From NCBI RefSeq assembly GCF_036324505.1, contig NC_086360.1:14973293-15037292 (forward strand): a stretch of DNA of 64,000 bases, given 5' to 3'. Every line of letters begins with the position of its first letter. Position 1 is the stretch's first letter. The DNA is from Eleginops maclovinus. Taxonomy: Eukaryota; Chordata; Actinopteri; Perciformes; Eleginopidae. The position numbers were made by a program, and so were the translations under genes. The notes under the pieces are model-generated. The model was not told the origin of the DNA. It was given only the letters and a program-made list of their open reading frames with translations, and ran no database searches. Below, one piece after another: positions 37,347-53,815 of this stretch.

Positions 37347-38090
37347 TTCACAGTCTCTGGGTTATTTTATCTTCTAGCACATCATTTGGAGATATCTGTC
37401 AGTTATGAGCACTGATCAGGTGGGATCCTTTTGCAAAATGTTCTAATGAGGATTAGAAGGATGACAGGGACTCTGCCTTGCAACATGTCAGGATGATTTT
37501 GACATTACTTATCTTCTGCAGTAATTTATCAAACAGTGCACATCCAGAGCAGACTGAGCCTTTGTAATATTGCTGACAATTTTCTTATAAATCCCATTGT
37601 GCAACACTATTTAAAATATTGCTGCTGCTCTCTTTCTAACACTGATTCATTTTCAAATAGTTTTACCTCCACATCAAAGTTAATGACATGTTTCAGCTAA
37701 GTGAGGTACATGTATGTCATTCTATTTGTCCCACTTTGCTTTTGTGAGGTAGTAGTAGATAGGTTGTCCAGCAGTGGCTCAGTAAGTAGGGGCTTGGACT
37801 GGGAATTGTAGGGTCGCCGGTTCAAGTCTCATCCTCCGATTCTATTCTAGGGTTTCATCCTCCGATTCTATTCATAAGTTGTGCTTGTGTTTATTTATGT
37901 AATGAACGCCTATGCCTCCGGCCATTCTGAGATTTACTCCATGGTTCTCACAGCCACTGAAGGGTAGGCACAAAGACCGTTTTATGTTGTGCACAGACTA
38001 CAAAAAGTATCTGTATTCTCTTGACCTATCCAAAAGAAATGGAAGCTCTGCACATAACAACCTAATAAAGTATCAGATGTCAGTGTTCCA
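37347..38090 (+). other. 3' UTR of the FAM173-like gene
   Basis: Sequence from the stop to AATAAA at 38064-38069, about 0.7 kb. It contains a SINE remnant at 37765-37875. Confidence 0.5.
37765..37875 (+). mobile_element. tRNA-derived SINE remnant with internal tandem duplication
   Basis: AGTGGCTCAGTAAGTAGG looks like a pol III A box and GGTTCAAGTCT like a B box, about 35 bases apart, as in tRNA-derived SINE heads. After the B box a 19-base unit (TCATCCTCCGATTCTATTC) is repeated at 37829-37847 and 37855-37873. No tail or second half is recognised, so it is probably truncated. Confidence 0.55.
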
Positions 38091-38587
38091 TTGTAGTGCA
38101 GTATAGCCTTTCGGTGAACATAGATTTAAAGGCTGAGCAGGTTTGTAACCTTTACACCAGCTTCTTAATATCATCCATTATGTCCACCTGAGGGTGCTAG
38201 TGATCCAGACTGAGTTTGGTGCAAAAACACAGAAGGATGTGAGCCTGAATGGAATACAGATAATGGTATCCTCTGCATAATAGACATTCTATTAAAAAAA
38301 AAAATGCATCAGACCTCCAACGGATTGATTTATATTTTGCACACAAATATGAAAGGTCGATTCACGTTCCTATATTACCTTGATAAAATATGTAAACTAA
38401 CGAACATGTATCTTTGTTATTGTTGTGTATCGCGGCTGGTGATGCAAATAATGACATTAATCCTTACAAAAGATTAAATTACAGAATCCACAGGATGTCT
38501 TTCCCTTAGATTTCATGTTTGTGCCATCATCAACACCAATGCAAGGCAATCGATGTCAGGAAGACCTCATGCTCTGATTTCACACCG

Positions 38588-38648
38588 TGACGTCAGACAG
38601 AGGGCGGCAGACAAAGGGGTTGGGTGGGGAGGGTGCCAGTGTATAAAA
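38588..38648 (+). promoter_or_regulatory. plk2 core promoter: perfect CRE and TATA box
   Basis: TGACGTCA at 38588-38595 is followed 46 bases later by TATAAAA at 38642-38648. This places transcription start near 38,672 and leaves a short 5' UTR before ATG 38704. PLK2 (SNK) is known as an immediate-early, activity-induced gene, which fits a CREB-driven TATA promoter. Confidence 0.75.
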
Positions 38649-38703
38649 CCTCAGAGGCGAGCTCCAGGCTGCATTCTGAGTGCGGGACGACTAACCACCT
38701 CTA

Positions 38704-43310
<4,607 letters not shown>

Positions 43311-44185
43311 ACCTACACTAATGTGTTTTGCTTGACATTACACACAAATCTACGCATTGTGCTGCTGCAGTGCTGCAGTGGAGCCATGATTCAGAAGGAA
43401 TCTGTGTGGGAAGCACAAGATTAAGGGTAGACTTATGAAAAGTTAATTAACATTCCTTCATTGTTGCACCTCGAATGACTCAGCAGAGGTGAAAAAATAC
43501 CATGGACAGAACAATGCTGACTGGAAATGAAATGTAGCACAATGACCGTGAATAGTAAAGGGCTGACTTGTATGTTGATAGTTGGAGGAAAGAAAACACT
43601 GAGCATGTTGGAGCGAGTATGTTGGTACGAATGTGAACCCAAGCCGTTTGGGTAGAATAGAGGGATGTTTGGGAAGTAAAGACAAATGCTGGGCTGGCAC
43701 CAGCTCTAATGTGTATCGTCTAATTGATGCTGTTTTATAGAGAAAATACATAACATGATGCTCTGAATTTCACCAGGGCTAGACTGTGGAATATTGTAAA
43801 TGATGTACAGTGTATGTCTCAGCCGCCTCAGCAGTGCAGACAAACAATTTGTTAATTTGTGTGGATGCTCTGGAGTTATGCTGTTTATACATGTATGTGT
43901 GAGTGTGTGTACGAGAGATTTGTGTGTAACATCACATTAACTTTAAAAACTGTGATTTATTCTCTTTGATGATGGATGGACTCGGCACATTGAGCTTGAG
44001 TGTTGATTGTAGGGGGGAGAAGGGAAGTGGAGAGAATTACATTTAAAAAACAGTACCTGGGTTCCTCTAAGTATCCCGTAAAGGCCATTATCACAGTGGT
44101 TGAAAATGTCCTGAATAACTTATTGTGTAAATACTGCAGTATTTATTTATTTAATAATAAAAAAGCATTTTCTAAAAAAAATCTA
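43311..44185 (+). terminator. plk2 3' UTR with AU-rich element and polyadenylation signal
   Basis: An overlapping ATTTATTTATTTA element at 44141-44153 sits directly before AATAAA at 44156-44161. Such class II AU-rich elements cause fast mRNA decay and are typical of immediate-early transcripts, agreeing with the promoter. Transcript end estimated near 44,185. Confidence 0.65.
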
Positions 44186-44749
44186 CTCCTGAGTACTTCC
44201 GAGTCCCTCAAAATCTGTGGATGCCGGGTATTGATGTTTCTTTTAGTGCAGTTATACAAACATGAAAAGGAAGGATGTGTCCTTGTTCAACGTCTAAGAA
44301 GGTCCTTCTGAGAACATGTAATGTACAGTGTGGTGCGAATTATATAAACTACACTTTCTTCTGTGAATTTTATCTTTAATCTTCATCAGGAAATGGGCAC
44401 ATAGAGAGGAAAAGAGATACAGTATATAATAGAGGGCACATTGACAGTGAAGTTATCTATTCTCTGGCTCAATGCCTCATCTTATGTTGAGTTTTCTTCC
44501 CTAGTGATAAATGGAAGATTCAATTTGGCTGACCTTGTCTCACACAAAGGCACACATTACTTGGCACACAAACAAGGGCACTGAGCATCAGACAGACAGC
44601 CAAATAGTGACATACAGCTAGAAAGAGAGACCTACTAATAAAATGACAGACTTTGTTGTACTATTTCAATAATTACATCAGAGCTTTTGAGGCAAAGTGA
44701 CTACAGTCTTTCTTAGAATTCTGTTCACATACACTCACTGTAACCATGG

Positions 44750-44763
44750 AAACAATCAACCAG
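44750..44763. promoter_or_regulatory. RFX X-box-like site
   Basis: GTAACCATGGAAAC fits the degenerate X-box (GTNNCCATGGNAAC), about 0.6 kb past the plk2 transcript end. Confidence 0.4.
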
Positions 44764-47672
44764 TGGCCAGATTGGTGAGAGTCGGAAATCAATGAGAGCT
44801 TCGTAAAAAGACATCTGGCACAGCTTCTCCCTGCTTATGTCCTTCGTTCTATAATTGTAAGTCATGTGTTTTGCTACAGATTGGCTTCTCTGCTACACTG
44901 CTGCTGGAACAAATACTCATGTGGAACACAGATTATTTGTTCCGGCTGTCTGCTGAACACCTCTTCACCTCTCTAGATTACATAATGATGGAAGTTGAAC
45001 ATGGATGTTTGAGTCATCCGTTTGAATGTTCACTCAGAATATCTGTGCTCTTCAGAGTTCAATAATGAATGTCTCATGCATAAACATACCCACACAGACA
45101 GAAGCAGAACAGGAAGTAGCCTACAAGAAGAAGGAGCAGGAATTATTCATGACGACACCTCAGGTCTGAGTGTGCATGTGTTGACAGTAATGGCCCCTGG
45201 AATGGATGCTTTTGTCAGACAGAAATAGGTTGTTTTGTTGATGTGAGGTTTTCTGTCCATTTTTACCCCTGGTCCTAACATATGAAAAGGAGTGCAGCAA
45301 CTTCATCAAATGGATGCCATGGGATGAAACACATTAATAACAGACTGCTGCCTCTTTCCCATCAAGCCAGATGAAAAGTGGCAGTTTCTGAGGTTATGTA
45401 AGGAAAAGCTCTCTTCTGTTACTCAGCAAATGTTAGCTGATCAGCTTTATTGGCCTGAAGGGAACTTTCTGCCCATCTGTGAACATAACACCAAAATGAA
45501 GTAATTAGAAAACCCTGTGGAGTTCAGAAAGCGAAGAGTGCACTTCATGTTCTTAGTGTCACTGTCATGTTACTACTGCTAGTTTGCAGTATCACCCACA
45601 CAAAGCTGGTGCTCCTTGGTAATGTCATGTTGGCTGTGGGAAATTTCTAGCCGCATGCGGTCAGGCTTAGCTGTAGAAGGAGTGTAAGCTGGACTGATAA
45701 TGTGAATCTTTATACCTCAGCTTCTTTTGTAAAGCTATCTGCCGGCAGAGGAGTGAGTCAGTTTTGGCATTTAAAAGTGATAGTAGGCGCATTTTGCCAG
45801 AAAAAAAACAAAAAAAACATGCTTTGATAGTGCAAACACTGGGATGCACTTGGGGGATTAGAAGGCCTTTGCATATCAAATGTCAGCACTCCTCCTCCTA
45901 CTATGTGGACAAAAACAGACGTACTGTACAGAGAGCTGGGATGATTGTAGCCTTTCCCATTCGCTGCTGTAGCGTACAGAATCGACTAAAGATGAGCAAT
46001 ACACAGCACTCACTCTTACTTGCTCTTACGACTTTTCAGAAGTTTAACCAAGAAACATACTTTGAAAGTACGTGACAAGCATGTTGTGATTCCTTGGTTT
46101 TCGGGTGTTTAAGGATCTATAGTGTTGAGTCCCCATGACTGGACACTGAGTGTGCTGTTCTTGCTTTTTTGTCTGATTCATGAAATTTCCTTAACCTGGC
46201 TCCCTTAATGATTATTTATCCAGGTTGAAAATCTAACGTTTTGAATTGCGACAATATTTTTTTTTTTCTTCACAAATCACAATTAGCTGGGAGGTCTGTG
46301 AACCTCTCAGCCACAACTACAAAGAAGGAATGAATGTGACAAGGTACTTCAAATTTAAAATGAAAGGAAATCTCTAAGCATTTTTTCTAAGCACTATTAG
46401 AGCCACGCTGTAGGTCACATGTTTCATATAACATACATATTATCTATTAGATCTCAGGGACAGTCCATGTCTGGATTGATTTGGTTCATTTTGGAGCATC
46501 ACATGAATCAATCCAAAATGTGTATTATCGTTGCAATAAATGGTTAAACCTGACCCCGGTACAGTCATCACTTAAATGGTTATAGTTGCAGTTATTTTTT
46601 AACACATGTAATTGAGGTTTTTTTTCAGACATAGATCACACTATCCCAGCTGGAGTGTCCTGACATGAACTGGTGCACACAGCCTTTGTCACATTGACGC
46701 TTGTATGATGCAGAAGCTGTCATGTGCAGTGGAAGAGCATCACGGCCTGATTTTTATAAATAAGGGACTGATATCTTCTTCAGCTTTTGTGATAACTACC
46801 TAACTGTGATAACTGCACCAGCATCCTCCTCAGTGATGTCAATAGAGAATGTGACTTCCTTGAAATGGAGTAACGAACTGCTGACTTCTTTAAAAAGACA
46901 TCACATGGTTGTGTGTGTGCAGACAAAGGGCGAAGATAAGACTGAAGAGTGGAAAAGGAGAAAAACCATGTTATAAGCTGCCACAGCAACAAAAAATCTC
47001 AAACATTACTGAGTTCTATACATAAACAACATAAAACAATACAAGGGCTACATGATTGCTATGTAGTAAATCAATTCAGCATTATCAAACATTATGCTAC
47101 AGTATTCCAAATGTAGTGTTTGTGTTCCAAATTCACCGACATCCTGTTGTTCCTCTATACTCAAAGTGGTAACCTTTTCAATATCAATAAAGGTCACCAA
47201 GCCAGTCAGTTATATAGAGATATAGATATAGATTTTAACAATAACACTTTTGTCCATAAACCCATAGTCCAATACATGGCAGGAACAATTGAAGATCCTG
47301 TTACTGCCCCCAGAATGTTCGGTTTCAATTCCTGTAGAAACCAAATCTTCATGAAGTCCAAAATTCCTGCAGCAACTACCTGCCCATCTTGTCATTATAG
47401 TTAGTAACTTTACAGATGATCATTGAAATGCACTGGGTTGGGAGATAATTACTGTGTAAGCTCTTCTTTGGAATTGCTGCAATAAAGTAGACATTGCATT
47501 CAATCCATACCTGCAAATGAAAGGGTGTGCTGTAGGGACGTTATTAAGTTCCCTTCCTCATACTCAAATTCCTCCTTGCAAAGATTCAACTTGTTCCAGA
47601 GTAAGCAGCTTATACAGGATGGAACTAGTCACATTTTATTAATTCCAGCATGTTTTTTTTTTCAAAAGCTGC

Positions 47673-47830
<158 letters not shown>

Positions 47831-48137
47831 CATCCATCTATATAAAAAATGAACTTGATATACAAAGTTAATGAGACACAACAGAGCAAAACGTGTGATC
47901 TTCCTCCCATCATTCCATCATTCCATCTTGCTGACCCTTTTTCGCACATTCCTGAAAGTTCTTTTAAGGTGAGTAATGGACACCAAATGTGGAAAGCAAG
48001 GCATTTAGCGGAGATCTGTGAAGTATGGTAAGTGTTTAAATACAGCCCTGCCTTGTGGAGGGAGGAAACTCCAGAGGCCTCAAAGCAGCGTTTCAATCCT
48101 GTGACTCACTGTAGAGATAGAAGGATAGAGCAAATCC

Positions 48138-48138
<1 letters not shown>

Positions 48139-48230
<92 letters not shown>
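48139..48230. repeat. (CA)46 microsatellite
   Basis: 92 bases of CA, about 0.45 kb left of the Tc1 element. Confidence 0.98.
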
Positions 48231-48231
<1 letters not shown>

Positions 48232-48496
48232 ATCTCCTTTTAGATGTAGGTGTGGCTGTGTTGCTCAACAAGTTGTTGAATGTTAATGTTCATATCTGAA
48301 ATCATGCTGCTTCTTTACTATATAGAAGAATGTGTTATGTAACAATCAACCTAAATCATCGTTCCTAGAGAGTCAATGCAGACCCAAGGTGTTGTTCTCT
48401 GTCGGTAATGGTGTCTTTTTTCATCTTTTACAACAAATCTCTTACCCATAAAATTTATTCAGAGATTGTAACTAAAAGGTCATACACAACCCGTGC

Positions 48497-48555
48497 ACCT
48501 TTGGCATTTCTCCGAGCACACAGACACAAGCCTTGCTCCGGTAAATGCCAAAGGT
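48497..48555. repeat. 13-base perfect inverted repeat (hairpin)
   Basis: ACCTTTGGCATTT at 48497-48509 and its exact reverse complement at 48543-48555, with a 33-base loop. It ends 131 bases before the Tc1 terminus. The stem is too short for a typical miRNA precursor. Confidence 0.6.
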
Positions 48556-48686
48556 ACAGTATGTTATCCAAATTGCCATTCCCCAGCATGCACAGAACAG
48601 AGGCATGGGCGGACAAATGGACTGTGGTGCCGAATGGAGAAGGATCAGATTCAAGATGTTAGCTGGGGGAAAATGATCCATATATA

Positions 48687-48715
48687 CAGTGGTATGCAAA
48701 AGTTTGGGCACCCCT
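48687..48715 (+). repeat. Tc1 left outer terminal repeat
   Basis: 29 bases identical to the inverted sequence at 50308-50336. The matching inner direct repeat lies at 48876-48900. Confidence 0.93.
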
Positions 48716-48914
48716 TAGGAAAACCACTGCATCAGTTTGTCACTTGCTGAGCTTTTGAAGCAGCAACTTCATTTTAACATATGTTATACCTTATGGTAAC
48801 AGAAACATCTCAGTAGTGAAATAACTTTTATTGGTCAAACAGAAACATGTTTATGTGCATTCAAACAAAAATAGGCATGTGCATAAATTTGGGCACCCCT
48901 AAGAAATAATTCCA

Positions 48915-49937
48915 TTAATATTTAGTATTGCCTCCTTTTGCTGCAATAACGGCCTGTAGACGCCTCCTGTAGCCACAGACAAGTCCCTTAAGCCTGGCAG
49001 GTGGTATTTTGGCCCATTCTTCCACACAAAACGTCTCCAGTTCAGTCAGGTTTCTTGGCCTCCGTGCATGGACAGCCTTCTTCAAATAAATCCATACATT
49101 TTCAATGATGTTAAGGTCTGGGGACTGGGATGGCCATTCCAGAACATTGTACCTGTGCTTCTGCATGAATTCCTTGGTGGATTTTGATCGGTGCTTAGGA
49201 TCATTGTCCTGCTGAAAAATCCAACCCCGGCGTAGCTTCAACTTTGTGACTGACTCTAGAACATTCTTGTCAAGAATCTCCTGGTACTGTAAGGAATTCA
49301 TGTGGCCCTCAACTTTAACAAGTTTTCCAGTACCTGTGCTAGCCACACAGCCCCATAACATGATAGATCCTCCACCAAATTTTACAGTGGGCAACAAGTT
49401 CTTTTCATTGAATGCAGTGTGTTTTTTTCGCCATGCATACCTGTTCATGTTATGACCAAATAACTCAATCTTGGTCTCATCTGACCACAGTATTTTGTTC
49501 CAAAATGCTTCTGGCTTGTCCAGATGTGCTTTTGCATACCTCATGCGACTCTTCTTGTGATTAACACTCAGGAAAGGCTTTTTGCACATCACCCTTCCAA
49601 TGAGCTCTTCCTGGTGCAAAGTACGCTGGATTGTGGAACGGTGAACAACTACACCATCAGCAGCCAGATGTTGTTGTAGTTCTCTGGAGGTGGTCTGTGG
49701 CTTCTCTGTGACCATTTTCACCATCCTTCGCCTGTGCCTTTCCCCTATTTTTGTCGGCCTACCACATCTTTCCTTCACACGGACTGTTCCTGTGGCCTTC
49801 CATTTCACAACTACGTTTCTGACTGTGGAGACAGACAGTTTAAACCTGTCAGATAATTTTTTGTACCCTTCTCCTAATTTATAATGTTGGATTATCTTAG
49901 CTTTCAGGTCAGTGGAGAGTTGTTTTGAGGTCCCCAT
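48915..49937 (-). CDS. Tc1-family transposase, DD34E, full length
   Basis: Cuts and pastes the element by binding its terminal repeats. The frame is open from 49973, but the start at 49937 (MGTSKQLSTDLKAKII) is preferred because Sleeping Beauty-type transposases begin MGKSKE and have 340 residues, exactly the length obtained. Order: paired-like helix-turn-helix region (residues about 1-115) with an AT-hook-like CGRPTK near 58-63, then the DDE domain. Catalytic residues: Asp153 (WSDETKIELFGH), Asp244 (QQDNDPKH) and Glu279 (LNIIENVW), with exactly 34 residues between the last two. The Gly-rich box FGGGSIMLWG is present. There is no frameshift or stop, unlike most fish Tc1 copies. Confidence 0.95.
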   Translation of the reverse strand: MGTSKQLSTDLKAKIIQHYKLGEGYKKLSDRFKLSVSTVRNVVVKWKATGTVRVKERCGRPTKIGERHRRRMVKMVTEKPQTTSRELQQHLAADGVVVHRSTIQRTLHQEELIGRVMCKKPFLSVNHKKSRMRYAKAHLDKPEAFWNKILWSDETKIELFGHNMNRYAWRKKHTAFNEKNLLPTVKFGGGSIMLWGCVASTGTGKLVKVEGHMNSLQYQEILDKNVLESVTKLKLRRGWIFQQDNDPKHRSKSTKEFMQKHRYNVLEWPSQSPDLNIIENVWIYLKKAVHARRPRNLTELETFCVEEWAKIPPARLKGLVCGYRRRLQAVIAAKGGNTKY

Positions 49938-50307
49938 CTTGCCACTCCCTAAGAAAGAACCTAGGCCAGGCACAGCCAGCTATTACCTATGTTAAATAGC
50001 CTTTTTCATGATTGGTTCCACCTGTCTTTGTAATTGAAGGTCTAATGAGCTAATCAAAGCAATTTTGTGCAGCAACCTGTCAGCTATAAATCCGTACAGG
50101 TGTTGAAATGAATGGTATTTATAAGGGTGCCCAAACTTTTGCACATCCCATTTTTTGCATTTTATTTTATTATAATAAAACTATGTAATGCTACCCTAAG
50201 AATTTTGGTCTGGAAAACACTAAAACGTCTACATCTTTGTAGGAAAACAAATGTTGTTGCTGTGATCTTCTATTATAAAGGAAAAGCAAATTGTCATGAA
50301 ATCTCAG

Positions 50308-50336
50308 AGGGGTGCCCAAACTTTTGCATACCACTG
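50308..50336 (-). repeat. Tc1 right outer terminal repeat
   Basis: Reverse complement of the left terminus without a mismatch over 29 bases. The inner repeat on this side is at 50124-50148. Confidence 0.93.
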
Positions 50337-50929
50337 TATGTTTTGATGACGCCTCAGAGTGCTGGTATTTCAGGATACACATACATATAAACATTTTTGA
50401 AGCAGCTTATGTTGAAGAGGAACAAATGGACATTTACTTATTTATAATTTTAGGTAGACAAAAATATTTATTTGCTTTCTCTGTGACTTTTTTACCGCAT
50501 TATGAACCTTTGTATATTCATGTGTTGCTACATGCGGCGTAACAACTGAATGGTTTTATCCAGAGCATGAAAAAAAAAGGAAACTGTCATTATATAGGTA
50601 CTGAAACTGCTTCAAGAATTACTGAATGAAATGTCCTGTCATTGCAGACGGCAGTTTCACTGCAATCATATCTGTCTGTTGCACATGTTGCTGCCCTCCT
50701 TGTGTGTCAAGCTCTCATTCAGAAAAACTCTGCCTGCCTCAGTGTGAAAAGAAGAGGTAAAATGCCAAGACAAAGAGGAAACGGAAGCGTCTGGCATGGG
50801 GTTAGCATATAGGGCAGTGTTTCCGGGGAGTTGTCTTACAGATCCATCAAAGAGCCAATCTCAGCATCCTCTCTGATAATACTCCGACAGCCATTGAGCT
50901 GAGTGGGAGACAAACTACTGTTTCCATGG

Positions 50930-50943
50930 CAACTGCTACTCTC
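50930..50943. promoter_or_regulatory. RFX X-box-like palindrome
   Basis: GTTTCCATGGCAAC, a high-quality X-box, inside a block of even base composition (50,830-50,960) that reads like a conserved noncoding element. Confidence 0.5.
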
Positions 50944-52055
50944 ATCTTCGTCCCGCATGTAAACCCCCGGCTGCAATTTATTTGGCTGTTCTGTGTTAGT
51001 CATCCTTGGTTAAGCATTGTTATCATGTCCTTTCTTAAATGGAGTGAATAAGGTACACAGTGTACATTTAAAATGCTCAATACCTGTTGATGCAAAATAT
51101 TATTGCAAAATAATACCTAATATTATAATCTAGGCTGTGACAGCAGCATTAGCATTAATCCACTTGTTTACAGAATGTCTGGATTTAAAACAGTTGCACC
51201 ATCTGATTTTGGGGGAATTTGTGCTAAGTTTATAACTAGTTGTTTTGATGAGTGTTAACATAGTTTCCCACTTTAAGATGACGCAATTTACCCTTTTCAC
51301 TTGCTTTGACTTGGCTTTTTCTATTACCCAAGTATAACTGCTGTCACCGTTTCACTTTGTGCCTTCACTATCCCGTTTTGTTACTCTCCAAATACCCACA
51401 GAAAGTGTTTACCCAGATAATATCTTTTCAAAGCATGTGGCCACACAAAGTCAATTTATCAGTGGTAAATTGTGATTCTAATAACATCTTTTATCCGCTA
51501 TTTATGCATCCATTAGAATATTAACATTAGATAAAATATGTGTATTGTTTGTCCTAGAGATAATGGGCTGCAGTAGTTGCTGTATAAAGGATTGACATTG
51601 AGTGACGCAGGACTGCTGGCTACGTGTGTTTAGGAATAAACCTTCAACTAGCCAAATCTATCACAATAACTGTTGACAAACCGTCATGCAATTTACTGTT
51701 AACCATTCGGCAGGACAATAGCTGTTCTCACTGTTTCTCTTGTTTTCAGGGGAAGTAAACAGGAATACATCCTATTGGGTATCCTCTGTTTGACCTGGCA
51801 GCGAGATGAGAACAATAACACAGATGAGCTTAGGGATGGATGAGGAGGCGGAGTTTGACTTGAGCTTCTTCAGGATCCCTAGTGGGATAACATGACTATT
51901 GAATGCAATGCAATGTAGCTATATAATAATCAGACGTAACAATCCCCAAAACAGAGGGAACACAGCATATACTGTATATAACAAATGCACTGACAATACA
52001 AAATATATATATTTAATCCAGCTACATGTAGGTTGCACGTCTGGTGTTATACAGT

Positions 52056-52101
52056 TGATGTCATTCAGCTGATGTCATGGGTGATCTCATTTCTGATGTC
52101 A
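52056..52101 (+). promoter_or_regulatory. Cluster of four ATF/CREB-like octamers
   Basis: TGATGTCA at 52056-52063, 52070-52077 and 52094-52101, with TGATCTCA at 52082-52089. Start-to-start spacing is 14, 12 and 12 bases. Could be a small enhancer or a decayed 12-mer tandem repeat. Confidence 0.4.
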
Positions 52102-53790
52102 TGGTGTAAGACATAAGGATCATAAGATATACCTGTAAAGGTTACAACATCATTATTGTTTATTGTCCCCAAAGACACATTTGGTTGGCATCCATGATAG
52201 ATAATTCAGTTACACATTAAAAAGTGACATGTGACAATAATACATTTTATATTACTTGGATGCTTCTTCATGCCTTGAAAACATCTCCATTTTAGGTAAA
52301 CTCTCAGAACAATTTAAGTGATCATCCTAAAATGTATACATGTAAACTTTGGTTTGGTTTTGCAGCATGTATTTTAACATCCATAAAAGGACTTTCTGTC
52401 TGCCTTCCAAATGAGTTTACCTTCCGTGCGGAGGAGCAGGTTTTACCATGCACTGCGGGGCTCTGCTGAGTTCACCTGTGTGACAACAGCAGCTTAGTGC
52501 AGCAACTCAGACTAACGGCTTACTCACCCTCACTTCAGAGGGATGTGAGATGTTAGTAATTGTAAGTTACGTGTGTGCATCTGCGTGTGTGTCAACTGAA
52601 AGCCCACCTGCAGACCCATTTCTGTGTTTGACTAACACCTTTAATTGTAGCTGCTATGTCATGTGCTTTGGCAAAGATTTGCACAAACAGGTTAACTGAA
52701 AAACAGTAAATCAGAAGGTTTAAACCTCACTGTTGACATGTTTTCGTGATCGTGTAATGGGGTTTTCCCACATTCAAAGACTTACAGCTCATGCAAATAA
52801 ACTCTGGATCTCTGACCTTTCTCAAGGATGATTCCCAAATGAAACGGCCTAAACCTTGATTAGCGTTAACTCAACAAAATATGTAACTTAGATCTTGTGG
52901 TTTTTAAACATTATATTGCTGAAATGTAACATATAAACTAGTTCTTCGTAATACTGCTTAACTTATACTTGTGTACTTGAAATTCAACTGCAGTACAATT
53001 TGAAGGCACCTGCAATGGGTTATATTTATATTGTAAGTAAAGGATCTGAAGCTTTATCCGCCACTAAGCATAGGTATAATAACTACTGTGAATCCACACA
53101 GGAATGAGTGTGCTGAGAGGTCGTGTTGAGAAAACTGGGTGTGCTGAGGCATTTTCGGCTGGATCACTCATCTCTCTGACTTCTTTCACTGTACACCCTG
53201 CATACACATGCTGTGGTGCCCCTGTATGGCCCTGAAAAAGGGAATAAACATCCGTAGAAAATAGAGGAATGGATTTATGTTCATTATCTGCCTTTGGATC
53301 TTGTTAGTTAAATTCTGCTGCACCCTGCACAAATTATTCCTGCTCTCTCAGCTGTCAATAATTGGATAGAAAACATTCTCCTTGACTACCCTACAAAAGA
53401 ACAAATACCTTGAGCATAGGAAATTATGTCAACAACCAAGTCTTTGCCACAGTATGAACACGTCCTGACACGCCTCAGTCCAACCCTCACATTATGTCAC
53501 ATATCATGAATGAGGAAGATGCTTTATAGGGTTGGGCAATCCCTGTGCCTCTGCAATCTCTGTGCAGAAAGTGTTGTGTTTTTGTTTTTCTTGATGTGAG
53601 GATACATTGTCCAACAAAAATATAATGATGATACCATGTTCAGATGCATGATGTCTGAAGTCACAAGCTGGGCGCCAGCTATCTCCCTTGAGACATTGAG
53701 GATTAGACATCTATCAAGTTGATTAATGAGTCCCAACATCCAGAGACCTCCAATAAGAATACATTAACAAGGAGAAAGATATACACAAAG

Positions 53791-53815
53791 AAACACACAC
53801 ACACACACACACACA
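53791..53815. repeat. Short (CA)n tract
   Basis: About 12 CA units. Confidence 0.9.

Larger units (their letters stand above)
48687..50336 (-). mobile_element. Tc1/mariner element with IR/DR ends, structurally intact
   Basis: 1650 bp bounded by CAGTGGTATGCAAAAGTTTG... and its exact reverse complement; the outer 29 bases are identical at both ends. Both sides are flanked by TA (48685-48686 and 50337-50338), the Tc1 target duplication. A second, diverged copy of the repeat lies about 190 bases inside each end (48876-48900 and 50124-50148), giving the four-site IR/DR layout known from Sleeping Beauty-like elements. The element sits between plk2 and the right-hand gene-poor region. Identical termini plus an intact transposase suggest a recent insertion. 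Confidence 0.95.

Noticed and set aside
46190..46235. Weak inverted repeat AACCTGG...CCAGGTT
   Set aside because: Only seven to eight bases per arm, expected by chance.
49246..49884. Plus-strand frames inside the Tc1 element
   Set aside because: Antisense shadows of the intact transposase on minus.
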